Shown here: one piece after another, positions 12,723 to 21,925 of the stretch
How positions within the stretch are numbered: the first letter of the stretch is position 1
How the letters are laid out: each line of letters starts with the position of its first letter
Assembly (NCBI RefSeq): GCF_008831285.2
Contig: NC_045145.1
Span: 8,430,802 to 8,494,801 of the forward strand
Origin: Nymphaea colorata
Lineage: Eukaryota > Streptophyta > Magnoliopsida > Nymphaeales > Nymphaeaceae
Reading direction: 5' to 3'
DNA: 64,000 bases
The notes under the pieces: generated by a model
Seen by the model: the letters and a program-made list of their open reading frames with translations, nothing else
Database searches by the model: none
Told to the model about the DNA's origin: nothing
Position numbers and translations under genes: made by a program

Positions 12723-12884
12723 ATGGCTGAGGAGAGAAACCCACCGCCGCCACCGCCGCCGCTACCTCCGCAAGGGAACGACTCTATGGGGACTATAGCC
12801 GTTCTTCCCACAGCCGCCGACATTCAGTCGGCGGTCGCCTCTACAGGTTCTACTTCCACCCTATATGAAACACATGAATCATGA
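12723..12884 (+). CDS. Small Pro-rich frame inside the 5' LTR; candidate first gag exon
   Basis: The frame is 53 codons, starting MAEERNPPPP and continuing with a polyproline stretch, then GNDSMGT and ADIQSAVASTG. The 3' LTR keeps the same frame open at 51 codons although it differs by an in-frame 6-bp indel and several substitutions. Read alone it stops at 12,882. A candidate splice donor after 12,846 (ACAG|GTTC, a weak match to consensus) would join in phase to an acceptor after 14,730 (TCATCTGCAG|TG), giving gag an N-terminal extension encoded in the LTR. The frame and its conservation are seen directly; the splicing is inference. No homologous protein is recognised. Confidence 0.4.
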   Translation: MAEERNPPPPPPPLPPQGNDSMGTIAVLPTAADIQSAVASTGSTSTLYETHES

Positions 12885-12949
12885 ATGCTCATTTTTTATT
12901 TCTACATTTTTGTTTGTGCGCTATCTAGATTCCTCGTAAAGCTCCAACA

Positions 12950-14730
12950 ATGGGTTATGGGCCCACTCCACGATTCCTCTGCGCATTTCCCTTTGCATTC
13001 TGTTTTCACGCAAAGACAATAGGGCAAGGTTGGGGAAGGGAGACCACCGGTGGGTTTCGCCATCGTCGGACGTTCTTTGGGTTCAACCAAATTGAGTGCT
13101 ATCGAGCATTCGTTTCTGGTTGTTTTCTTTCATCCAGCGGAAACGGTCGAGCATGGTGGTCTGTCATCTCTTCAGAGAAAAGAGGAAACGGGAAGAGGGC
13201 ATTAGGCTTGGATCGATCAGAGCCCTGTGACGTCCGGCCGCCATCCAGGCGGCGGGAGTCGGGACTGAGGACTGCTCGGTATTTGTGCGTCGTCCGACTG
13301 CTTTCCGTCAGGCGGCGGAAGTGTAGCTCGCTGGACCGCTCCTCCCCTTTTCTGTTCACAGCCCAAATGGAGAGGGACGAGGGCGTCCTCACCCACCAGC
13401 CACAGGGAGTGGCCGGCGGTGTCGCCTGGTGCCGTTCGGCACCTGGCGACAGCCGGAAGCCCCCCATGGCCAGTGGGAGGGCCGGATGAAACGCCCCTTG
13501 CCGTCGACGGCGGGAGGCATTTCGTTTTTTTTCTTCTGCAACCGCTCGCTAGGTCGAGCGGGAGCCGTTCGGGAGGAAGGCGGGGTGGGTCGGACTCGGG
13601 TCGGGTCATGTTGACCCGACCCAGCTTCATAAAGATTTAAAAAAAAATGTTTTCGTTAACGCCCACCCGCGCCATTCGCCCCGGTTTCTTTTAATTTTTT
13701 CGAATCAGGTCGGGTCCGGTTGGACCCGATCCGTATCCATTCGGTCTGATTTTTTAAAACAGAACTGGTTCGGGTCATTTACAGACCGTTTCGGTTGTTT
13801 TAAAACCGGTTCTTTCACTCTCGGGACCGGTTCATCTGTTTTCAGACCGGTTCTGGACTGGTTCTCAGATTATAAGACCGGTTCATTCAGTTTCAGAACC
13901 GGTTCGGGTCCTTTTGAACCGATTTAGAGTTGTTTGCGACCGGTTCTTTCCCTTTTCGAACCGGTTAATCTAGTTTTCCACCGGTTCGGTCCATTTAGGA
14001 TTGATACGGGACCGGTTCTAAGCTAGAGGAAGCTGGTATATGTGTTTTTATGCCCATTTAAGGTGATTAATGGATTGGTTCGATAATTTTAAATCGATAC
14101 GGGACCGATTCATTATGTTTTATGGAGCTTTAATGAACAATTTAGATAGCATTAAGTTGATTATGCAGAAATGATCTGTGTGTTTCATTTTAAATGTGTT
14201 ATTATGACATATTATATTCTTGTATCGTGTTTTGTTTAGGATTATGCTAAAGTTAATTTTTATTGCATGATCATAAAATTGTAAGATAACGCTAATGTAA
14301 GGAGCTTATGATTAGTTAAATCATGTTATACCTCGCCAAAGTGACTACGCATGATTTAAAGGCACATTAGTGTTTCATGTTATATTTATTCTCATTTGAA
14401 GTAACATAATTACCCAAAGGTAGTATGTTATCTTCAGGAGAATAAGTAGAGCAAAATAGGAAAATAGATCCTTACATAGTTCTGTCATTTTACACCCAAA
14501 GGTGTTATGCTTAACTATAGTTTGGATTTACATTTCCTAGTTTTACTAGATAAAGTTAAGACGGAATACATATGCGTATTAGGTATATTACCAAAGTAGT
14601 ATTCTAATGACCCCTGATATTTGTCTTGGAAATAGTAGACATAAAGAGCCTTTTTTATTTGGTTTACTGTTCCATATGGTTTGTCTCATATAATGCATGT
14701 CAACTTATAGATATCTTTTGTCATCTGCAG
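12950..14730 (+). other. Long Copia leader, possibly an intron
   Basis: This is 1.78 kb between the 5' LTR and gag. The first 650 bp are GC-rich with overlapping open frames on both strands that resemble no protein I know. A CCGGTT array follows, then an AT-rich stretch with repeated CCCAAAGGT phrases at about 14,410 and 14,500. It ends in a pyrimidine-leaning stretch with GCAG at 14,727-14,730. If the LTR frame is spliced to gag, 12,847-14,730 would be the intron. Confidence 0.5.
13705..14120. repeat. Degenerate array of ACCGGTTC motifs
   Basis: About a dozen copies of GACCGGTTC or close variants, spaced roughly 15-50 bp apart, fill this part of the leader (for example near 13,803, 13,824, 13,846, 13,877, 13,896, 13,939, 13,959, 13,980 and 14,011). 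AACCGGTT is self-complementary, so the array can read as direct or inverted repeats. A short similar cluster lies in the hAT element at about 1,080-1,115. Confidence 0.7.
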
Positions 14731-15550
14731 TGTCTGGTTTTACTTATTTTAATGGCTCAAATTCTATCTCTTTACTTGATGATTCCAATTATGCTGAATG
14801 GAAAGAAAATGTTGTGTTTACATTGGGGTATATGGATCTGGATATGGCTTTGAGGCGACCTGAGCCACCACCTCTTACACCAGAAAGTACACATAATGAA
14901 ATAGTGTATTTTGATAAGTGGGAGTGTTCTAACCGACTAAGTTTGTTGCTTTTGCAATCAAGGGTCGCTAAGAACATACGTGGTGCTATCCCACCTTGTA
15001 GATCGGTAAGAGAGTTCTTGGATGCAGTTGAGGCTCAGTTTGTCAGCTCTCATAAAGCCAGAGCAAGTACCTTAATGTCAAAGTTAATATCTATGAAATA
15101 TCAAGGAGGGGGTAACATTCGCCAGCATATGTTAGAAATGAGGAACATTGCTTCTCAATTGAATGACATGAAGTTGACTATTTCTGAATCTTTCTTGGTA
15201 TTCTTTACTTTGACCTCTTTACCAGCTGAATATACCCCTTTTAAGATCAGTTACAACACACATAATACTGAATGAACATTCAATGAATTGATGTCTAAGT
15301 GTGTTGAAGAGGAGGAAAGAATGAAGGGTGAGAAGTTGCAAAGTGCACATATGGTTTCTCACTCTAGGGCTAGTAAAATTGACATAAAGAAAAGTGTAAT
15401 GAAAAGGAGTGCCAAGAAGAAGTCATCAAGTCAACCTGCTTCTCAAATTGCGTAGACTAACTTAGCTCCTATAAAGTATTTCTTTTGCAAGAAAAAGGGG
15501 CATAAGAAGTCAGACTGCATCAAGTATAAGAATTGGTTAGAGAAGAAAGG
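14731..15550 (+). pseudogene. Copia gag (two in-frame stops)
   Basis: The start of gag after the presumed acceptor reads VSGFTYFNGSNSISLLDD, followed by YAEWKENVVFTLGYMDLD, the conserved N-terminal region of Copia gag. The UBN2-type body includes HKARASTLMSKLISMKYQGG and RQHMLEMRNIASQL. Translation is interrupted by TGA at 15,273 and TAG at 15,453. The nucleocapsid knuckle (15,477-15,518, FFCKKKGHKKSDC) lacks its first Cys, which reads Tyr. An ATG at 14,697 could also serve as a start without splicing, but it would add residues encoded by what looks like the end of an intron. Confidence 0.85.
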
Positions 15551-15554
15551 TAAC

Positions 15555-15875
15555 ATGTCATTTGTTTCACTTGAAAGTAATATGTTACATGTTCCTATTA
15601 ATAGCTGGTGGATTGACTCTGGTGCTACTGTGCATATTGCCAATAATTTACAGGACTTTCTGAGTAAAAGGGAACCAACAATACATGAGAGGAGCATTTT
15701 CTCAAGAAACAAAATGCGCTCACATGTGAAGGCTATAGGAGAATACCAGATTAGGCTTGATACTGGCTTTGTTTTGGATCTTCATGATGTTTTCTTTGTT
15801 CCATCATATAGTAGAAACTTGATTTCTGTATCAAGATTAGACAGATTTGATTTCTGTTTAAAGTTTGAGAATTAA
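15555..15875 (+). pseudogene. Copia aspartic protease region
   Basis: WWIDSGATVHIAN at about 15,605-15,645 holds the D-S-G-A catalytic motif intact. It is followed by the typical LDLHDVFFVPSYSRNLISVS segment. The frame ends at a TAA where Copia elements normally continue into the integrase zinc-binding region, and a stop at about 16,029 separates it from the next block. Confidence 0.85.
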
Positions 15876-16031
15876 AAGATGTTCATTTATAAAGATCATG
15901 TTGAAATTGGTTCTGCTATTTTGTGTGATGGTTTATACAAGTTGAATGTGAAGATCCAATCTCCTGAATCGTTGGTTTCTAGTCATAATATAATTGGCAA
16001 TAAGCGTAGTACCATAAAGGATGATTCATAA

Positions 16032-17279
16032 ATGCTATGGCACCGCCGTTTGGGTCATATCTCTGAAAAGAGAATAAGGAGATTCATAAATGAACAGATC
16101 TTACGATCTCTTGATTTTACAGATAACGACATATCTGTAGATTGCACAAAGGCAAAGCAAACTAACATATATAAAGAAGGTGCCGAGCGATGTACTGAAA
16201 GATTAGGACTTGTTCACACAGATGTTTCTGGACCTTTCCCTTCTTGTTACACAGACGAAAAGTATTTTGTCACCTTTATAGATGACTATTCTCGGTATTT
16301 GTATCTCTACTTAATCTTTGGAAAATCCGATGTGTGTCAAGTTTTCAAGGACTATAAGAAAGAAGTAGAGAAACAAACCGGTGAGGTTATCAAGATAGTC
16401 AGATCAGATAGAGGTGGAGAATATTATGGTAGGTTCACTGAGATGGGACAAATGGAGGGACCATTAGCGCGATTTTTAAAGGAAGAAGGCATTGTGCCTC
16501 AATATACTATGCCAGGCAGCGCCTACCAAAATGGTGTTGCTGAAAGAAGAAATCGTACACTTAAAGAAATGGTTCGAGTTATGTTAAATTACTCTACTCT
16601 CCCTCTAACCTTGTGGGGTGAAGCTCTCAGGACATCAGTGCATATCCAAAATAGGGTTCTTAGTAAAGTTGTTCCTACAATTCCTTACGAGTTATGGACA
16701 GGTAGAAAACCTTCTCTTTCTTATATGCGCATATAGGGATGTCCTGTTGAAGCTAAATTGTATAACCCCTACATAAAAGCCTTTGATCATAAAACAACCA
16801 GTGGTTTCTTTATTGGTTATCCAGAAAGATTGAAAGACTATAGGTTTTATTGTCCATCTCATATACCACATATTGTGGAAATAGATAAGGCTAAGTTCCT
16901 GGAAGATTGCTCATTTGGGTTAAATGCATTACAAAACCTCACTTTTGAGAAAATACAGGATACTGAAAGTAGACCTAATAAAGAGAATATAAATGTGTAT
17001 GATTATATTGTCTCCCAGGATGACATGAATGCAAATCGTACAGGTAATGCATCAAATCCAGATGAATTAAATGTAGATCATACTGATGAACACAAACAGG
17101 ATGTAGACATACAAATTGAAAATGATCAATTACCTGTTCGTAGATCTGCAAGAGCCAGGAGATTTGCCATATTATCAGATTATGTGGTATACCTACAAGA
17201 GCCTAGTGATTTCATAGATGTTGATGATGATCATTTCACATTCAATGAAGCCATTGAAAGCAAACAATACAGGTTCTAG
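16032..17279 (+). pseudogene. Copia integrase (stops at 16,736 and 17,277)
   Basis: [14 protein letters not shown] is the pre-integrase zinc region. Its following C-x2-C pair appears reduced to one Cys (SVDCTKAKQ). The rve core shows the catalytic D, D and E in VHTDVSGPF (about 16,213), [12 protein letters not shown] (about 16,395) and [16 protein letters not shown] (about 16,523), so the triad is present. TAG at 16,734-16,736 interrupts the segment just before GCPVEAKLYNPY. The C-terminal part (16,758-17,279) has the GYPE...YRFYCPSH box, a variable acidic linker, and QLPVRRSARAR leading to the reverse transcriptase. Confidence 0.9.
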
Positions 17280-18033
17280 ATTAATGCCATGAAAGAAGAT
17301 CTTGACTCTATGGCTAAAAACCAGACATGGAGTCTTGTATCGTTGCCTAAAAGAGTAAAACTCGTAGGGTGTAAATGAGTCTATAAGACCAAGAGGGACT
17401 CTAAAGGCCACATAGAGAGATACAAGGAAAGATTAGTTGCTAAAGGATTCACACAAATGGAGGACATTGACTATAATGAGACATATTCACCTGTCTCTGC
17501 TAAGGAGTCAATGAGGATTGTCCTTGCACTTGTAGCTTATTTTGACTTAGAGCTACATCAGATGGATATGAAAACAGCTTTCTTGAATGATGATTTGGAT
17601 GAATAGGTATATATGGATCAACCTCAAGGGTTTTTTGAAAGTGGTAAAAATCATTTGGTTTGCAAGCTTAATAAAGCGATTTATGGACTTAAACAGGCCT
17701 CACGTCAATGGTACATTAAGTTTTTCGAAGTCATTACGACTTTTGGGTTTATAGAAAACATCATTGATCGATGTGTGTATTTTAAGACATGTGGGAGTAA
17801 GTTCATAATTTTGACTTTATATGTGGATGACATTTTACTTGCTTTAAATGATCTTCAATTGCTAACAGAAACCAAACATTTTCTCGCATCTCATGTTGAG
17901 ATGAAGGACATGTGTGAAGCTTCATTTGTTCTCGGCATTGAGATTCGTCGGGACAGATCTAAATGTGTTTTAAGACTCTCCCAATCAGCATACATCAATA
18001 AAGTTCTTAAGAGATATGGGATGGAGAATTGAT
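17280..18033 (+). pseudogene. Copia reverse transcriptase (three in-frame stops)
   Basis: The segment runs from NAMKEDLDSMAKNQTWSLV through RYKERLVAKGFTQ, ELHQMDMKTAFLNDDLDE, YMDQPQGF and KAIYGLKQASRQWY to the catalytic YVDD at 17,820-17,831, which is intact. Stops fall at about 17,376, 17,605 and 18,030. Apart from the stops the sequence is well conserved, so inactivation is recent compared with the relic at 2.5-5.5 kb. Confidence 0.92.
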
Positions 18034-18779
18034 CTCCTATTTCGGCACCCATAGGTAAAGGGGATAAATCGAGCCTAAATAATTGTCCAAAGGACGAATT
18101 TGAAAAGGCACAAATGATCAACATTCCATATGCATCTGGGGTTGGCAGCATGCAGAATGCGCAGATTTGTACTAGGCCTGACATTTCCTTTGCTGTTGGC
18201 ATGCTTGGTAGATTTCAATCTAATTCAGGCATGGCACATTGAAAGGCCGTAAAGAGAGTCGTGCGGTACTTGCAAGGGACAAAAGTTTACATGTTGACAT
18301 ATCGCAAGGTGGACCATTCAGAAGTGATTGGCTATTCTGATGCCGATCTTGGAGGATGTACCGATAGTAGAAAGTCTATTACTGGTCTTGTTTTCCTTCT
18401 ATCAGGAGGTGCCATCTCATGGGGGAGCAAAAAGTAGACTGTGACTGCTGCTCACACCATAGAAGCAGAATTCATTGCATTATATGAGACTACATCACAG
18501 GCAATTTGGATAAAGAATTTCATTTCACAGCTCAAGATAGTGGATTTTATTGGTAGACCACTTAAGGTTCACTGTGATAATGAAGCTGCTGTGTCTTTTT
18601 CCAACAATAACAAAATGGAACTTAAGTATTTTGTTGTTAAGGAAAGGACAGATAATCAACTAGTGTGTATTCAACACATTGGGACTACAGATATGGTTGC
18701 GGATCCTCTTACTAAAGCGCTAGCATCTGGTATGTTCTTTGAACATGTTAAGAGGATAGGTTTGTGTAGTTCAATGTAA
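18034..18779 (+). pseudogene. Copia RNase H and polyprotein end
   Basis: Recognisable pieces are YASGVGSMQNAQICTRPDI, then RVVRYLQGTK, GYSDADLGGCTDSRKSITG, HTIEAEFIALYE and VHCDNEAAV, the Copia RNase H signature with its Asp and Glu residues. It closes with DMVADPLTKAL and a natural TAA at 18,777-18,779. In-frame stops occur at about 18,240 and 18,435. Confidence 0.92.
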
Positions 18780-18970
18780 ACACACTATTATGCAAACATT
18801 TATGAATGTGATCACATACAGTTTGTTGATTCTCATTAAGTTTGTTGTCTATTTATTTTGTATTCTCATTTGTTTGTTGAGAAGTTTTGTAAGACAACAA
18901 GGTGGGACCTTGGAATGGATTTTAAGGCTAGTCCATTCATTTGGTTTACCCTCGATATCGACGTGGACTA

Positions 18971-18979
18971 GTGGGAGAT
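18971..18979 (+). promoter_or_regulatory. Copia polypurine tract
   Basis: GTGGGAGAT directly abuts the TGTTG start of the 3' LTR, the standard plus-strand priming site in plant Copia elements. Confidence 0.9.
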
Positions 18980-19375
18980 TGTTGGGATTTCCTCATCTGG
19001 ATAGTCCTGCGTCGATACGGGTCCATATCCGTTTGGGACCCTAAGTATAAATACTCGTGTCTTGTGATGGTGTGAGACACATCAAGTTTTTATCGTCTGG
19101 GTAATCGGTCCCCTTAGCCATACGTGAATTGCCTGTCCCCATCACTGGGCTGCTATGGCTGAGGAGAGAAACCCACCGCCGCTGCCGCTACCTCCGCAGG
19201 GGAACGACTCTATGGGGACTGTAGCCGTTCTTCCCATAGCCGCCGACATTCAGTCGGCGGTCGCCTCTACAGGTTCCACTTCCGCCCTATATGAAACACA
19301 TGAATCATGAATGCTCATTTTCGATTTCTGCATTTTCGTTTGTGTGCTATCTAGATTCCTTGCAAAGCTCCAACA
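18980..19375 (+). repeat. Copia 3' LTR (396 bp)
   Basis: It starts TGTTGGGATT and ends GCTCCAACA. It differs from the 5' LTR by roughly 20 scattered substitutions, mostly transitions, and one 6-bp indel. Confidence 0.95.
19155..19310 (+). CDS. Small Pro-rich frame inside the 3' LTR
   Basis: The counterpart of 12,723-12,884, open for 51 codons with stop TGA at 19,308-19,310. It keeps MAEERNPP, GNDSMGT and ADIQSAVASTG. Being in the 3' LTR it is not expected to be expressed with gag. Its value is as an independent copy showing that the frame stayed open. Confidence 0.3.
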   Translation: MAEERNPPPLPLPPQGNDSMGTVAVLPIAADIQSAVASTGSTSALYETHES

Positions 19376-19380
19376 GACAT
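19376..19380. repeat. Copia target-site duplication, right
   Basis: GACAT, identical to 12,543-12,547. Confidence 0.9.
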
Positions 19381-20323
19381 CACCATATTCTTGCTATGTT
19401 TTCTTGATTGCTTCCTTTGGCCTGTTGCATGTCAGCCATCATTTACCAACTAATGAACCAAATCCTAATAATATGGGACAACTGCCTCCGTCTCTCACTA
19501 TATATTGTTCTTTTCACGCATACCAGTCCTTAGGTGGAAGCTTTGAGCAATCTTTTAGTTGAGGAGTGCCGAAGGCTTTTAGTTGAAAGGCAATTATACG
19601 AGCTTTTAGCCATGTTTAAGAGGCTTCTACGACTCTAAAATCCACCGTCCCAAATTCTGACCAGTAACTTTCTCTTCATAGATAATCATTTACTTGTAGG
19701 AATCTTCTGAACAGAGAAAGTTTAGATATCGCTTTATGAGCTTTTTGTTGACTGCTACGTTTTCTAATCTGAATGGAGATCTAATGCATGCTGTTGGAAT
19801 TTGTAGAAGATATACTCGATCATAGTTGAGGTATTCAATTAAAGCGCACTGCGTTCAAGTATTCATTATGTATTTTCCTCCATCTTTGTGTGTCGTGATT
19901 GATCTGGTATGTTTTTTAGTTGTGCATCCATGAGAGAGAGGGAGAGAGAGAGAGAGAATGAGAGCAGAACGTACACACTGTTGATTTGCCTGTACATAAG
20001 ACAAAGGAGTATGTATGTAAAAGAAATGAGCCTAACCAACTTCCGTTAGCACACTTTATTTTTAAGGTTTTTATTTTTTGTTTCTTTAACCTACCTTTTA
20101 GTGTGCAAATCATTATTCGATGAACAAAGCAAATGAGTTTTTTAAAGTGTGCAACCTTTTTTTTTATTTTACATCCAAAGGGACGAGTGTTTTGTCTTTA
20201 AAAATCATTTTACATATTTTTAAAACATACTCTGTATCTGATTTTATGTTTTCAGATATGCACAATTGCATAGTATTTTTCAAAATACTTAAAATATATG
20301 TTATGGTAAAATTAATCACAAAT

Positions 20324-20364
<41 letters not shown>

Positions 20365-20790
20365 ATGAGAAGGTTAATAAAAAAGCACAAATATCTGCAG
20401 GAAAACGGGTATAAGGGAAGAAAAAAGAAGAGGCAGAGGCCGTGCAAGAGACAAAGGTTCAGCCTGTCGGTAGAACCTGAGTAATTAAGGATATCAATCC
20501 AGTAATTTGCACGTGGCTGAGCCGAGCGATCATGCAGGGAACAAGATGAACATGGCCAGCAGGTCCGGCACAGTTAGCAGAGAAGACCCGGCGCCCCATC
20601 CATGAAGACCTTATGGTTCCGCTCTTGACACTGGATCGCCACCAAGTAAACATGTGCGGAGAGAGATTGAAAAGTGAAACAAAAGAGATATTACGGAGAG
20701 TATTTTACATATAGGAAAGATTCTGTCTAGTGGCTCTTGGGAGGCAGTTGAAGAAGTCACGTACATAACCAAAGCAGCAGATGCTGTCGA
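19381..20790. other. Region 3' of SAT1, no further gene
   Basis: This matches copy B in patches: 19,381-19,610 to about 53,020-53,340, TTGATTTGCC...TATGTAAAAGAAATG at about 19,982-20,028 to about 55,240-55,276, and GAAGTCACGTACATAACC at about 20,752 to AAAGTTACGTACATAATCC at about 56,083. A TA microsatellite lies at 20,329-20,358. An open frame on the minus strand at 20,459-20,653 has no recognisable domain and I do not call it a gene. Confidence 0.55.
20329..20358. repeat. (TA)n microsatellite
   Basis: About 15 uninterrupted TA units. Confidence 0.9.
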
Positions 20791-21750
20791 CTAGATTTCA
20801 TATTCTATCCAATGGGATATGTAAGATGTCAGGTCCATCGTCATGCTTGGGATACATGTCGACTTGATGGGATTGTCCTTCCCACCTACCAACCTCGCCG
20901 GATTTCCTACCGCCGTCGTCCTGGCCGGAATCTCCTTCAGCACCACGGAGCCGGCCCCAATCTTGGCCCCGGATCCGACCTTGACGTTACCCAGAACATA
21001 GCTGCCCGCACCGATCAGCACCCCATCGGCAATTTTCGGGTGGCGATCGCCGGTGTCCTTGCCGGTACCTCCAAGGGTCACGCTGTGCAAGATCGACACA
21101 TTGTCGCCGATGACCGCAGTTTCGCCAATCACCACTCCGGTAGCATGGTCCAGCAGCACCCCTTGGCCGATCCTGGCTGCTGGGTGTATGTCCACAGCAA
21201 AAACCTCCGACACCCGGTTCTGAATTATCAGGGCTAATGGAACCCGGCCTTGGTTCCACAGCCTGTGAGCCACCCGGTGGGCCTGAATTGCCAAGAACCC
21301 CTTGAGGTTGAGCAAGCACTGCACGTAACTAACCCATGCTGGGTCTCTCTCCTTGATCGCCTTCAAATCTTCTCGAACCGCCGTCCGGATTGCACCGTCT
21401 TCGAGGAACTTGGTGCAGAAGACCTCTGCAAGGCTGGACACCGGCAGGTAAAGCGTGGACAGCTTGTTGCCGAGATGGGTAGCGAGGGCACTCTCGAGCG
21501 AGCCGTGTGAAAGTATGGCGGCCATGTAGAAGCTGCCCAAGAGTGGTTCTTGCTCCACATCCTGCCTGGCCTCCTCCCTCATCTTTATCCACAGGTCATC
21601 AGTCTCCTCTATGTCATTGGCACGTTGCAATGCCCTCAAGAGCTCGAACTTGTAAATGGCGGTTGGATCAGAGATCAAGTCCTGGTTGGCATTGTTTGCG
21701 AAACGTTGCGCAACCATTGCCGAACCTGAGTCCTCTACGCATGGCGCCAT
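20791..21750 (-). CDS. Serine acetyltransferase, copy 1 (SAT1)
   Basis: A 319-residue intronless gene. It transfers acetyl from acetyl-CoA to L-serine, giving O-acetylserine, the committed step of cysteine synthesis. The plant enzyme is normally bound to O-acetylserine (thiol) lyase in the cysteine synthase complex. Residues about 50-155 form the helical SAT N-terminal domain (LWIKMREEARQDVEQEP, ILSHGSLESALATHLGNKL). From about 185 on comes the left-handed beta-helix with DIHP (Asp187), LDHATG (Asp201-His202) and GDRHPKI (His237), which correspond to the catalytic residues of bacterial CysE. No clear transit peptide is seen, so it is probably cytosolic. Identity to SAT2 is about 81% by eye, and 92% across 141-240. 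Oddities: Trp replaces the usual Cys in ERDPAC (residue 139), and the C-terminal tail ends WIEYEI instead of the usual WSDYVI that docks in the lyase. The final Ile is kept. Confidence 0.96.
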   Translation of the reverse strand: MAPCVEDSGSAMVAQRFANNANQDLISDPTAIYKFELLRALQRANDIEETDDLWIKMREEARQDVEQEPLLGSFYMAAILSHGSLESALATHLGNKLSTLYLPVSSLAEVFCTKFLEDGAIRTAVREDLKAIKERDPAWVSYVQCLLNLKGFLAIQAHRVAHRLWNQGRVPLALIIQNRVSEVFAVDIHPAARIGQGVLLDHATGVVIGETAVIGDNVSILHSVTLGGTGKDTGDRHPKIADGVLIGAGSYVLGNVKVGSGAKIGAGSVVLKEIPARTTAVGNPARLVGGKDNPIKSTCIPSMTMDLTSYISHWIEYEI

Positions 21751-21908
21751 TGCAACCTTTCGGCTACTTACACAGCTTCGAGGATGATGATCCTGTAGTA
21801 TAAATATACGAATATATGGGAAGAACAGAAGCAGAAGAAGGGTACTGTGGAAGAGTTGCTCGATCTGGAGTAGTAGCCTTTTAGGGAATTGTGGAGAGGG
21901 CTATGGAG

Positions 21909-21917
21909 TTTATATAG
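21909..21917 (-). promoter_or_regulatory. SAT1 TATA box
   Basis: CTATATAAA on the minus strand, about 160 bp upstream of the ATG. It lies in a block shared with SAT2 (TTTATATAGGAGAAGG on the plus strand). Confidence 0.75.
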
Positions 21918-21925
21918 GAGAAGGG

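Larger units (their letters stand above)
12548..12949 (+). repeat. Copia 5' LTR (402 bp)
   Basis: It starts TGTTGAGATT and ends GCTCCAACA. It is 6 bp longer than the 3' LTR because of an extra two-codon CCG/CCA unit in a proline-codon run near 12,745. It contains a TATA box and a small open frame, annotated separately. Confidence 0.95.
12548..19375 (+). mobile_element. Complete but inactivated Ty1/Copia LTR retrotransposon
   Basis: The element is 6,828 bp. LTRs at 12,548-12,949 and 18,980-19,375 begin TGTTG and end CAACA, and the 5-bp target duplication GACAT flanks both sides. A GTGGGAGAT polypurine tract abuts the 3' LTR. Domains run gag, protease, integrase, reverse transcriptase, RNase H, which is the Copia order. 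The LTRs differ by about 20 substitutions by eye plus one 6-bp indel (about 95% identity). In-frame stops interrupt gag and every pol domain except the protease core, many at positions normally holding Trp or Gln, and the gag knuckle has lost a Cys. I did not find a canonical initiator-Met tRNA primer-binding site directly after the 5' LTR. The element sits inside duplication copy A, and the equivalent site in copy B is empty. Confidence 0.95.

Noticed and set aside
12950-12975. Primer-binding site directly after the 5' LTR
   Set aside because: The sequence (ATGGGTTATGGGCCCACTCC) is only loosely like the usual initiator-Met tRNA complement, so I could not call it.
12950-13640. Overlapping open frames of up to 179 codons on both strands in the Copia leader
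   Set aside because: GC-rich sequence produces long frames by chance; none resembles a known protein and they overlap each other on opposite strands.
20812-21803. Several long frames opposite or overlapping SAT1 (and likewise at SAT2, 56,217-57,249)
   Set aside because: Shadows of the conserved GC-rich SAT coding sequence; their translations have no domain and the SAT frame has full motif support.
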